From contig JAONAZ010000001.1 in the NCBI GenBank assembly GCA_028376655.1, forward strand, positions 104,784 through 144,757: 39,974 bases of DNA, in the 5' to 3' direction. Under the pieces are notes generated by a model. It did not search any database. It saw only the letters and a program-made list of their open reading frames with translations, and was not told the origin of the DNA. Shown piece by piece: positions 1 to 7,457 of the stretch. The stretch is from Acidimicrobiia bacterium (GTDB lineage: Bacteria; Actinomycetota; Acidimicrobiia; Actinomarinales; Actinomarinaceae). The stretch's first letter is position 1, and every line of letters begins with the position of its first letter. Position numbers and translations under genes: made by a program.

Positions 1-1
1 T

Positions 2-451
2 GCATCAAAACCGGTACCTGAACTTATTATTTGTGATGAAGAATCTTTTGATCAAACAGTTGATCTAATAATGAACTCTCGTATTCAGATTATTTCTTCA
101 AAAAGCGGACTCGCAGAAGTTAACGCTCGAATTAACTCACTCCTCGGAGATACCAATTCTGAAAAAATTGAGTTTAAGGATCTAATCATCAACCTTAAAA
201 CATACGAGGCAAAAGCAGGAAATAAACTACTGGACTTAACATTTATGGAATATGAACTATTAAAATTTTTTATCGAACATCAAGAAAATGCCTGGTCTCG
301 TGAACAGTTATTGGAAAAAGTTTGGGGCTATGACTATTTTGGTGGAGCAAGAACAGTTGATGTTCACGTAAGAAGATTAAGAGCTAAACTTGGTGAAAAA
401 AGATCTGACTGGATTAAGACTATACACTCAGTAGGTTATAAATTTAACTAA
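2..451 (+). CDS. GlnR-like OmpR-family response regulator (5' truncated)
   Basis: The reading frame is open to the left edge, so the ATG at 71 in the ORF track is internal and the true N-terminus lies outside the window. What remains is the end of a receiver-like domain (PELIICDEE...) and a complete OmpR/PhoB winged-helix DNA-binding domain with [34 protein letters not shown] and HSVGYKFN. The [23 protein letters not shown] stretch closely resembles actinobacterial GlnR, an orphan regulator of nitrogen assimilation whose receiver works without normal phosphorylation. The GlnR assignment is inference from this resemblance; another orphan OmpR-type regulator is possible because most of the receiver is missing. 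Its 3' end overlaps the convergent Fe-S carrier gene by 8 bases. Confidence 0.85.
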   Translation, partial: [149 protein letters not shown]

Positions 452-791
452 AGCTGTTGCCGCAACCACAAGTTCTTGAGACATTTGGATTATCAATAGA
501 GAATCCTGTTTCCATTAATCCCTCTTTATAGTCTAAAGTTGCACCTCTAATGTGGTCAACACTCTGGCCATCTACAACAATGGAAACTTCCCCATACTGT
601 TCTGTAAAGTCATTTTCATATTTTTCTGTATCAAAAAACATTTCATAAGATAAACCTGAACAGCCTCCTGGTTTAACGCCCATCCTTAAAAAGCTACCCT
701 CAGAATTTTCTGAAGCTTTAAGCTCTTTAAGTTTGCTTATAGCACTGTCTGTTGCGAGTACTACTCTTGATGATTTTATTTGTAAATCCAT
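444..791 (-). CDS. erpA: A-type iron-sulfur cluster carrier/insertion protein (ErpA/HesB/IscA family)
   Basis: This 115-residue protein has the full A-type carrier signature: KPGGCSGLSYEM in the middle and CGCG near the C-terminus (SRTCGCGNSFS), giving the three Fe-S ligand cysteines. The family accepts [2Fe-2S] or [4Fe-4S] clusters from scaffold proteins and hands them to apo-enzymes in the cytoplasm. The length is normal for the family. The start at 791 is supported by a TATAAT box ending 5 nt upstream and the lack of a Shine-Dalgarno sequence, as expected for a near-leaderless transcript. The gene is divergent from the Mrp-type Fe-S ATPase gene, suggesting shared involvement in Fe-S assembly. 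ErpA versus IscA/SufA cannot be separated by eye. Confidence 0.9.
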   Translation of the reverse strand: MDLQIKSSRVVLATDSAISKLKELKASENSEGSFLRMGVKPGGCSGLSYEMFFDTEKYENDFTEQYGEVSIVVDGQSVDHIRGATLDYKEGLMETGFSIDNPNVSRTCGCGNSFS

Positions 792-796
792 GATTC

Positions 797-802
797 ATTA
801 TA
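797..802 (-). promoter_or_regulatory. -10 box of the Fe-S carrier gene
   Basis: TATAAT on the minus strand ends 5 nt before the ATG at 791. There is no Shine-Dalgarno between them, so the transcript is probably leaderless or nearly so. Confidence 0.6.
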
Positions 803-855
803 CCAAAGATAATTTTATTCAATAAATTAATAATTACATGTTTTAATAAAGACTT

Positions 856-861
856 TAAAAT
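856..861 (+). promoter_or_regulatory. -10 box of the Mrp gene (leaderless)
   Basis: TAAAAT is followed by exactly 6 nt (ggcctt) and the ATG at 868. The spacing places the transcription start on the A of the start codon. No ribosome binding site is present. Confidence 0.6.
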
Positions 862-867
862 GGCCTT

Positions 868-1995
868 ATGATACAAAATGATATTCTACTAAAACACCTA
901 TCAACCATAGTTGATCCAGAACTTGGGGTAGATATTGTTGAACTAGGTATGGTGAAAGATATAAGCTTTAAAGACTCTACTGTGGTAATAAAATTGGCTT
1001 TAACCATTGCTGAATGTCCTATGAGGAATCAGATTGAAACTGAAATTAAAAGAAAGCTTCTTCTCATGGAAAATATTGACACTGTAAAGATTGATGTGAC
1101 AGCTATGAATAAAGAAGACAGAAGTGCTGTGATGGAGAAGGCAAGAAAAAAAGCTAGAGATAATGCTCCTGAGACAAGAATTGATCCTCAAACTAGAGTT
1201 ATTGCAATTGGTAGTGGTAAAGGTGGTGTTGGTAAATCTACAATATCTACAAACATTGCCCTAGGTTTAGAAAAACAGGGATATAAAACTGGACTATTGG
1301 ATGCAGACATATGGGGATTTTCGATTCCGCGTCTTTTAGGCATTAAGGCTCGTCTTGAGGCTGATGAAGATAAAAAAATTATTCCTTATAAAAAGGGAAA
1401 TCTTGAAGTTGTCTCTACAGGGTTAATAACTGAAGATGAAGACACAGCTCTTATGTGGAGAGGTTTAATGTTAAGCAAGGCTTTAGAGCAATTCTTAAGA
1501 GATGTTTCATGGGGTAAATTGGATTACTTAATTATAGATCTTCCTCCCGGAACTGGAGATATTCAAATGGCCCTAGGGAGACTTTTGCCACAAGCTGAAT
1601 TAATAGTAGTAACAACCCCACAGGTAACTGCCCAAAAAGTTGCAACAAGGGTTGCTGATATGGCAAAGAGAAGCTTCATACCTCTTCTAGGTGTAATAGA
1701 AAATATGTCATATTTTGAAACCAATACTGGTGAAAGGTACGAGATATTTGGCCAAGGTGGTGGAGAAAATCTAGCTGAACAATTTGCAATTCCACTTTTG
1801 ATGAAAATTCCGCTAAGTGAAGGTACAACTACTGAAGCTGATAAAGGAATACCTCTTATTGAACAAGAGAAAGATACTCCAACAAAATCATCTCTCCAAG
1901 CATTAGTTGAAAAAATAACTACAGCACTTCCACCAATTATTGATGAAACCTGCACTGGTAGGATTGCAAAAGTTTTTGAGGAGTTGGGTAACTAA
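868..1995 (+). CDS. mrp: Mrp/NBP35-family Fe-S cluster carrier ATPase with N-terminal DUF59 domain
   Basis: The 375-residue protein has two parts. Residues about 1-90 are a DUF59/MIP18-type domain (TIVDPELGVDIVELGMV, AECPMRNQIE). Residues about 105-360 are a P-loop ATPase of the Mrp/ApbC family with the deviant Walker A GSGKGGVGKST and the DLPPGTGD switch region. These proteins bind and transfer [4Fe-4S] clusters to client enzymes in an ATP-dependent way in the cytosol. Length and domain order are typical of bacterial Mrp. The start is set by the -10 box 6 nt upstream. selA begins 5 nt after its stop, so mrp-selA-selB is probably one transcription unit; a link between Fe-S delivery and selenoprotein maturation is only a contextual guess. 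Confidence 0.93.
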   Translation: MIQNDILLKHLSTIVDPELGVDIVELGMVKDISFKDSTVVIKLALTIAECPMRNQIETEIKRKLLLMENIDTVKIDVTAMNKEDRSAVMEKARKKARDNAPETRIDPQTRVIAIGSGKGGVGKSTISTNIALGLEKQGYKTGLLDADIWGFSIPRLLGIKARLEADEDKKIIPYKKGNLEVVSTGLITEDEDTALMWRGLMLSKALEQFLRDVSWGKLDYLIIDLPPGTGDIQMALGRLLPQAELIVVTTPQVTAQKVATRVADMAKRSFIPLLGVIENMSYFETNTGERYEIFGQGGGENLAEQFAIPLLMKIPLSEGTTTEADKGIPLIEQEKDTPTKSSLQALVEKITTALPPIIDETCTGRIAKVFEELGN

Positions 1996-2000
1996 CTTTC

Positions 2001-3296
2001 ATGGATAATATATCTGTAAATACACTGGTAGATTCCTATGAAAATCCACTACCTAGAGAGATTCAACTAAATATTGCAAAGAATATTTCAAACGAGTCTT
2101 TGGGTAAATCAGAGTCCTTAAAGGAGTATATTAAAAAAATTGATAGTCTAGTTTTGAGCCAACAAAAGAGAGTAATTAATTGTACTGGCACACTATTACA
2201 TACAAACCTTGGAAGAGCACAAAGCAATATCTCGTTTACAGGGTATGCCACAAATATAGAATATGATTTAGAAAAACAGGAACGTGGGGTTCGTAACGCT
2301 TATTTGACATCAAGTATGAATATACTTTTAAATTCTGAGGATGTTTGCTTTGTAAACAACAATGCGTCTTCGTTGTTCTTGACTCTACAGTCCTTAAAAA
2401 AAGAAAATACTACTGATGCAGTAATCATCTCGAGAGGGGAAATAATTGAAATTGGTGGATCATATAGACTTCCAGAAATTATCCAGGAAACAGGTATGCA
2501 ATTGATTGAAGTGGGAACAACTAACAAAACTCACCCAAAAGACTATAGAAAAGCATTAAGAGAAAATCCAAATGCTCTTGTCTTAAAAGTTCATAGATCT
2601 AACTTTTCACTCTCAGGGTTTGTTGAAGAGGTTTCTATAAAAGAATTAAAAACTATCACTGATGAATTTGAAGTATTGTTAGTTCATGATTTAGGGAGTG
2701 GATTAGTTATTGATAGAAAATTTTTAGAAATGCAAAATATTACTTTTTTCAATAAAGAAATCAGCGTTCAGGAGTCTTTAGAAGAAGGTTCTGATGTTGT
2801 TTTATTTTCTGGGGATAAATTATTTGGATCAATGCAGGCTGGAATAATTGCAGGCTCAAAAGATATAGTTACAAAAATTAAAGGGCACCCTCTCTTTAGA
2901 ACATATCGTTGCTCACCAATGGTGACCTATGAGCTGCAGAAAACTACTGAGATCTATTTGTCCAAAGACGAAAAGAAAATACCTTTCTGGGCATTTATAA
3001 GTATGTCCCTAGAAGAATTAGATAAACGAGTTACTAAAATGTCAAAAAAACTCACACTTGAGCACACAATTCTTGAAGATTTCTCTCTTGTTGGAGGTGG
3101 AACTATGCCTGATGTTAAAATACCCTCGCCTGTCATCTGCATAAATAATAAAGAAAACAACCAGATACAGAGTGTTTTAGCAAAATTAGATGTACCTATA
3201 ATTCCAAGAACAAGAGAAGATAACATTCTCTTTGACTTAAGATCCGTATTTATTGATGATGATATTCATATTATTGATGCCCTAAATAGTCAATGA
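2001..3296 (+). CDS. selA: L-seryl-tRNA(Sec) selenium transferase
   Basis: SelA converts Ser-tRNA(Sec) to Sec-tRNA(Sec) using selenophosphate and pyridoxal phosphate. The 431-residue protein carries the family signatures VINCTGTLLHTNLGRA near residue 60 and SGDKLFGSMQAGII, in which Lys273 is the expected PLP lysine. The length is slightly short of the E. coli enzyme (about 460). It starts 5 nt after mrp without a clear Shine-Dalgarno and overlaps selB by 4 bases (ATGA), so translation of selB is probably coupled. selD and selC, needed for a working pathway, are not in the window. Confidence in the family is high. Confidence 0.95.
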   Translation: MDNISVNTLVDSYENPLPREIQLNIAKNISNESLGKSESLKEYIKKIDSLVLSQQKRVINCTGTLLHTNLGRAQSNISFTGYATNIEYDLEKQERGVRNAYLTSSMNILLNSEDVCFVNNNASSLFLTLQSLKKENTTDAVIISRGEIIEIGGSYRLPEIIQETGMQLIEVGTTNKTHPKDYRKALRENPNALVLKVHRSNFSLSGFVEEVSIKELKTITDEFEVLLVHDLGSGLVIDRKFLEMQNITFFNKEISVQESLEEGSDVVLFSGDKLFGSMQAGIIAGSKDIVTKIKGHPLFRTYRCSPMVTYELQKTTEIYLSKDEKKIPFWAFISMSLEELDKRVTKMSKKLTLEHTILEDFSLVGGGTMPDVKIPSPVICINNKENNQIQSVLAKLDVPIIPRTREDNILFDLRSVFIDDDIHIIDALNSQ

Positions 3297-4963
3297 CCGT
3301 AATAGCTACTGCCGGCCACGTTGATCATGGTAAATCAACTCTTGTAAGCTTTTTAACAGGACAAGAAACAGATCGACTGGCAGAAGAAAAAAAACGTGGC
3401 TTAACAATAAATCTTGGATACACCTATTACGAATATAAAGATCAAATAACCTCAATTGTCGACGTTCCAGGACATAGAGACTTCTTTAAAAATACTGTGG
3501 CGGGTTTTTCAAATGCTGATGCAGTCTTGTTCGTAATAGATAGTACACAAGGTTGGTCTGAACAATCTGAGCAGCACTTAAAAGCTCTTGTTGGTTTATC
3601 AAAACTTAATATCATTTTTGTATTTACAAAATTAGACTTGAAAGAATCTAACAGTGATGAAAAATTCCTAATTGATAAAGTATCTTCGATTAAGAATCTG
3701 AACTACAAAATTACAAAATTTGATAAAAGTTCTACAAGCAAATCTTCAATGATTGAGGAGATACAAACATTTTTATCAACATGTACAAGTGACTATTCAT
3801 CTCTTTGGATTGATAGAAGTTTTGTAATTGATGGAATTGGCCGAATAGTAACAGGAACTGCTGGTCCAGGATTTTCAGTAGATAATATAATCCATTCATC
3901 AAGTGGTCAAAAGTTAGAAGTAAAAAGTATTGAAAGTGTTAATAAAGAATACTCCCAAGAAAATTCATCTCAGAGAGTTGCTATATCTCTTAAAAAATCA
4001 AGTGGTCCAGTTCCGAAAAGAGGTGACTTATTGTCGAATATAACATTTGCTATATCCAATCATTTATTCATTGAAGTAGGAACTGAAAACTTTCAGAAGA
4101 TTAAAAAAAATACAATGAAACTCTATGCTGGGACAACAAATAAACTTGTTGAGAAAATTTTTCCTCTAAATGTAAATGCGCGATCCTATGCAGTTGTTAG
4201 GTTGAATGAAGCCATTGCAGTTCCAGAAGGTGAAAAAGTTGTATTACATAATATTGATACTGATGAATTTATTGCCTGCAAGTTCATAATGGCAATAAGT
4301 AATAACAGCCTTATAAAACACTTGATTAAGAATTCAAGGGATAAAGTCTCTCACAGTAATTTAGTAGACTTACTTTATTTTTTACCTTTTAAATACGATG
4401 ATAGTTTTTTTAAAGTAGGAGAAGTTTTCACTAATAAATCTACCTTGGACCAAATAAATAAGATGCTAAAGGTCGAAGTGGAAAGTATTAATAAATTCGG
4501 CATTCAAAAATATCTATATCAAACATTTTTTGTTGAAGAAGACAATATAGACTCTCTTTTTTCTAACTTTGAAGATATCTTAATTAAAGAAAATCAGATT
4601 AGATTAAATTCTGACACCACTGAGGATAATATAAAAACACTTGAGCTTATAAATACAGAACTCGGGGCAGAGTTAAGTGTTCCTGATATAAATCTACAAA
4701 AGTTTGATAGAGAGGTTATTAAAAATTTATTCCTAGAGGATAAGTTAATAAGGGTTGCAAAAAATATTCTTTATACTGAGGTTCATTTTAAAAAAATAGT
4801 AAGCATTATTGAACTCCTGCCAAATATTTTTACAATTGGTGAATTCAAATCTCTGAGTGGTCTCTCTAGAAAATACACAATTCCATTGTTGGAATATTTA
4901 GATAGTAAACAGATTATAAAAAAGATAGACTCTGAAGGAACTAGAGAAAAACTACTCAGCTAG
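3293..4963 (+). CDS. selB: Selenocysteine-specific translation elongation factor SelB
   Basis: SelB is a GTPase that brings Sec-tRNA(Sec) to UGA codons marked by a SECIS hairpin. The N-terminus has the translational GTPase motifs: G1 AGHVDHGKST (residues 7-16), G2 region RGLTINLGY, G3 DVPGHRDFF and G4 TKLD. EF-Tu-like barrel domains follow, then a C-terminal part of about 200 residues that fits the winged-helix repeats which bind SECIS. At 556 residues it is shorter than E. coli SelB (614), so one winged helix may be reduced. Its ATG sits within the selA stop (ATGA). The 3' end overlaps convergent whiB by 12 bases. No selenoprotein gene was recognised nearby. Confidence 0.93.
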   Translation: MTVIATAGHVDHGKSTLVSFLTGQETDRLAEEKKRGLTINLGYTYYEYKDQITSIVDVPGHRDFFKNTVAGFSNADAVLFVIDSTQGWSEQSEQHLKALVGLSKLNIIFVFTKLDLKESNSDEKFLIDKVSSIKNLNYKITKFDKSSTSKSSMIEEIQTFLSTCTSDYSSLWIDRSFVIDGIGRIVTGTAGPGFSVDNIIHSSSGQKLEVKSIESVNKEYSQENSSQRVAISLKKSSGPVPKRGDLLSNITFAISNHLFIEVGTENFQKIKKNTMKLYAGTTNKLVEKIFPLNVNARSYAVVRLNEAIAVPEGEKVVLHNIDTDEFIACKFIMAISNNSLIKHLIKNSRDKVSHSNLVDLLYFLPFKYDDSFFKVGEVFTNKSTLDQINKMLKVEVESINKFGIQKYLYQTFFVEEDNIDSLFSNFEDILIKENQIRLNSDTTEDNIKTLELINTELGAELSVPDINLQKFDREVIKNLFLEDKLIRVAKNILYTEVHFKKIVSIIELLPNIFTIGEFKSLSGLSRKYTIPLLEYLDSKQIIKKIDSEGTREKLLS

Positions 4964-5209
4964 AACTAGGTTTCTCTTTCTTTCAACTTCATTCATTCCG
5001 CCCCAAACTCCAAATGGTTCTGAAATCTCATAAGCCTCTTCTAAACAATCAAATCTTACTGGACAACCATTGCATACTGATTTTGCTTTTACTTCTCTTT
5101 TTTCTCTATCCTCTTTTTTTTCAAACGTAGCAGGTGGGAAGAAAAGATTACTGCTATGTTGTCTGCAAAGTGCATCGTACTGCCATGTCGAAGTGCTTAT
5201 TTGTAACAT
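4952..5209 (-). CDS. WhiB-family Fe-S transcriptional regulator
   Basis: The 85-residue protein has the four conserved cysteines of WhiB-like proteins (Cys15, Cys46, Cys49, Cys55, in the pattern C-Xn-CxxC-Xn-C) and the downstream turn motif FGVWGGM followed by a basic tail (ERKRN). WhiB-like proteins bind a [4Fe-4S] cluster, usually partner with the primary sigma factor, and are essentially restricted to Actinobacteria and their phages, so this is the strongest taxonomic marker here. The start is supported by TATCGT exactly 6 nt upstream with no Shine-Dalgarno. Which Wbl subfamily it belongs to is not clear from sequence alone. It overlaps the end of selB on the opposite strand. Confidence 0.95.
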   Translation of the reverse strand: MLQISTSTWQYDALCRQHSSNLFFPPATFEKKEDREKREVKAKSVCNGCPVRFDCLEEAYEISEPFGVWGGMNEVERKRNLVLAE

Positions 5210-5215
5210 ACATAG

Positions 5216-5221
5216 ACGATA
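5216..5221 (-). promoter_or_regulatory. -10 box of whiB (leaderless)
   Basis: TATCGT on the minus strand is followed by 6 nt and then the ATG at 5209. No ribosome binding site lies between. Confidence 0.5.
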
Positions 5222-5268
5222 TTTAAGAAATAAGAAATGGCAAAAGGTTTTTTTCGCGAAGTTTTACT

Positions 5269-6426
5269 TTATATTGTTAGATTTCCATCATTTTCTTTAA
5301 TTTTATACGACTTGCCTTTGACATATTTTTTTTCGGAATCAGATTCAACGCGTATCTCATTTTCATCTATATTTACTAGTACAGCATTTCCATCTAATTG
5401 TTTTACAAAAACAGCTTCAGTGTCTACATAGGATGTCATAGCGCTTGTATCAGTTGTTAAACGTGAACGAATAACTGTTGGGATGGCTATAAAATAAAAG
5501 AAGGCTAGCCCGACGGAAATAAATCCTAGTAAAAACTTATTCACATTGATGACATAGTCACTAAACATAACAATTGATGAGAGAACAAGAATTCCAAAAG
5601 CAACAACTCCTAAAAAAGAAAAATATCCTCTTGAAAGTATTTTTAAATATATAAGATAAGCGATTAAAAATATTCCAATTCCAATGTAGTTAATACCAAA
5701 TTCTTGAAATGGCAGTGAGGATATAATTACTAATAGCCCACCGATGAAGGCCATTATCCCTGGACCAATAGCAAATAATTCAAGACCAATGAGAGCAAAT
5801 CCTAGAACAAAAAACATGTATGTAAAAATTGGTTCTGAAATTGAAATATAAAATCTCTCCATAAGTGAAGGCTTTAAGAAGTTAATTGATTCAAAGGTAT
5901 CCTCTTTTATTGAAAGCTGTACGTCATTAGAAAAACTTTCTGAATCGTTAATATTTTCTAAGAACGCCCCTATAGATCCAACAACTAAATAGTCACTAAA
6001 AATACCCTCCTCATCAACAATGGTAATTTTTTGTTCTGAAATATTACAAGTATGTAACGAGCAAAATTTCTCTTCTAACTCTGTAGAAAATGGAACATTA
6101 ATTATTTCTGTTCCCGGAACATATCCAAGAATGTCAAATCCAGTAGTGATTGCATAATCTATCTCAATGGAATAAGGGCCAACCCACATAGCTTTTACAA
6201 AATTTTGATCTGTTATTAGTTCTTCAAAGTCAGATACTGCTTTATCGCTATATTTAGTAGAGCTATATTGAATCACCAGTAAGTCATTTTGGCTATATTG
6301 GGTATCTTCAATATGTCGTTCTATCGAACGTACGTGTGCTGAGGAAAAAACTCCATCTATTTCAAATATATTAAGCTGGCTAACGCTTATTACAAGAAAC
6401 ACAATTGAAGATATTATATTAATCAT
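5269..6426 (-). CDS. Long-form NfeD-like membrane protein with degenerate ClpP-type domain
   Basis: The 385-residue protein begins with a hydrophobic signal/anchor (about residues 2-18). An extracytoplasmic region of about 170 residues follows, then four to five transmembrane helices (about 195-310) and a C-terminal OB-fold-like NfeD domain. The order matches long-form NfeD (NfeD1b), in which a ClpP-class serine protease precedes the membrane part. The start of the domain is recognisable (FEIDGVFSSAHVRSIERHI, DLLVIQYSS). The Gly/Ser-rich stretch that should carry the catalytic serine is replaced by VGPYSIEIDYAITTGFD, and the domain is short. It is therefore probably a pseudoprotease scaffold in membrane quality control. 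The partner stomatin/flotillin gene is not adjacent. Confidence 0.75.
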   Translation of the reverse strand: MINIISSIVFLVISVSQLNIFEIDGVFSSAHVRSIERHIEDTQYSQNDLLVIQYSSTKYSDKAVSDFEELITDQNFVKAMWVGPYSIEIDYAITTGFDILGYVPGTEIINVPFSTELEEKFCSLHTCNISEQKITIVDEEGIFSDYLVVGSIGAFLENINDSESFSNDVQLSIKEDTFESINFLKPSLMERFYISISEPIFTYMFFVLGFALIGLELFAIGPGIMAFIGGLLVIISSLPFQEFGINYIGIGIFLIAYLIYLKILSRGYFSFLGVVAFGILVLSSIVMFSDYVINVNKFLLGFISVGLAFFYFIAIPTVIRSRLTTDTSAMTSYVDTEAVFVKQLDGNAVLVNIDENEIRVESDSEKKYVKGKSYKIKENDGNLTI

Positions 6427-6461
6427 TCTTATTCCATTTTAAAATTACAGGATACTATTCT

Positions 6462-6797
6462 TTGAAAACTGTGAAGATTTTTATAATTACCGATAATAAC
6501 TGGGTCAAGGAATCAGTAGAGAAATACCTCGATTTTGAGAATTCCATAAATACAAGTACAGAGATTGAAGATCTTAAAGATGTTTATGACTTCATATTCG
6601 TTGACATGCAGGTTAAAAGTAATGGTGGTCCATCTCTCATTAGGGAGCTAAAAAGAAATGATCTTACTAAGAATTCTAAATTTATTTTGCTTGCTGATAG
6701 AGAAGATGACGAATTTCAAGCTAAAAGAGTCGGTGCAGATTATTTCATAGTAAAACCAGTGTCTAAAGCAGCTATGAACCTGGTTTTTAGTAGTTAA
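6462..6797 (+). CDS. Stand-alone response regulator receiver protein
   Basis: This 111-residue CheY-like protein has no output domain. The phospho-acceptor aspartate is in FIFVDMQVKSNGG and the conserved lysine in DYFIVKPVS. The usual Thr/Ser at the end of beta-4 appears replaced by Ala (FILLADRED), so switching may be atypical. A similar single-domain protein with an L-[AL]-DR motif is, as far as I recall, widespread in Actinobacteria. The start is TTG at 6462, chosen because CAGGA lies about 9 nt upstream; GTG at 6471 is the alternative. It is divergent from the NfeD gene, and no histidine kinase is nearby. Confidence 0.8.
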   Translation: MKTVKIFIITDNNWVKESVEKYLDFENSINTSTEIEDLKDVYDFIFVDMQVKSNGGPSLIRELKRNDLTKNSKFILLADREDDEFQAKRVGADYFIVKPVSKAAMNLVFSS

Positions 6798-7356
6798 TAA
6801 TCTTTTTTAACCTTTCAAAAAATTCCTTTTCATACTCACCAAATTCTCTTGATGTTAAGTCATAAACAAAAAATCTATTTAATAATACAGCAAATTCTAG
6901 TGCAAGCCTCTGAGCAGTCGCATCATCCTTAATTCCCACCTCTTTAAGAAGCTTTGAAAGTATTTTATTTTTAAATAATTTAAACCTTGCTTTGTAATTA
7001 ACAATAAAAAACTGTGAATAAAGATTCAAGCATAAAATTTTGTTTTCTTTCATCAACTTTATATAAATTTCATAGAAATAAACAATTTTTTCTTTGGGGT
7101 CATCTGGTTCATTTTGATTAAACTCATTGAGAACGTAATTTCTTAGATGAACTAAAAGATCATAGTAAAAAAGTTCTGGACTGCTATTGAAATGGTTATA
7201 AATACTTGTTTTAGAGACTTTTGTATATTTAGCTAGTGAATTTAAAGATAAACTTGAAATAGGCTTGGTGCTAAGGAGTTTGATACCAGCTTCTAGTAGT
7301 TCTTTATGAACTTCATCATATTTTTGTTGAGCTCTTACTACTCTTTCATCAACCAT
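6787..7356 (-). CDS. TetR-family transcriptional regulator
   Basis: The 189-residue protein has an N-terminal TetR helix-turn-helix: LLEAGIKLLSTKPISSLSLN, followed by the recognition helix region KVSKTSIYNHFNSSPELFYY (residues about 17-65). The rest is an all-helical ligand-binding domain with no recognisable signature. Such proteins are usually ligand-responsive repressors of a neighbouring gene. The divergent CNNM/CorC-type transporter, 101 bp away, is the obvious candidate target, but this is inference from position. The 3' end overlaps the receiver gene by 11 bases. Confidence 0.85.
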   Translation of the reverse strand: MVDERVVRAQQKYDEVHKELLEAGIKLLSTKPISSLSLNSLAKYTKVSKTSIYNHFNSSPELFYYDLLVHLRNYVLNEFNQNEPDDPKEKIVYFYEIYIKLMKENKILCLNLYSQFFIVNYKARFKLFKNKILSKLLKEVGIKDDATAQRLALEFAVLLNRFFVYDLTSREFGEYEKEFFERLKKIINY

Positions 7357-7457
7357 AAACTCGCCATTGTTAGATTAGTTTGAATTAATTAAAACCCAAA
7401 GTTATATAATGAATTTAAAAAAAACTCCCTATTTAAACAAATATGCTTTAAAATCTA
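7357..7457. promoter_or_regulatory. Divergent control region between the tetR-like and corC-like genes
   Basis: This 101-bp AT-rich region separates two divergent genes. It contains a TATAAT-like box (gttaTATAATg) on the plus strand about 50 nt before the transporter start, and a near-palindrome around aattaatt that could be an operator. No convincing ribosome binding site precedes the ATG at 7458. The assignment is positional and weak. Confidence 0.3.

Noticed and set aside
1563-1955. 130-residue ORF antisense to mrp
   Set aside because: It covers the conserved ATPase domain in antisense and shows no recognisable protein features.
3293-3296. TGA at the selA end as a selenocysteine read-through site into selB
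   Set aside because: selB is in a different frame and starts in the ATGA overlap, an ordinary coupling arrangement.
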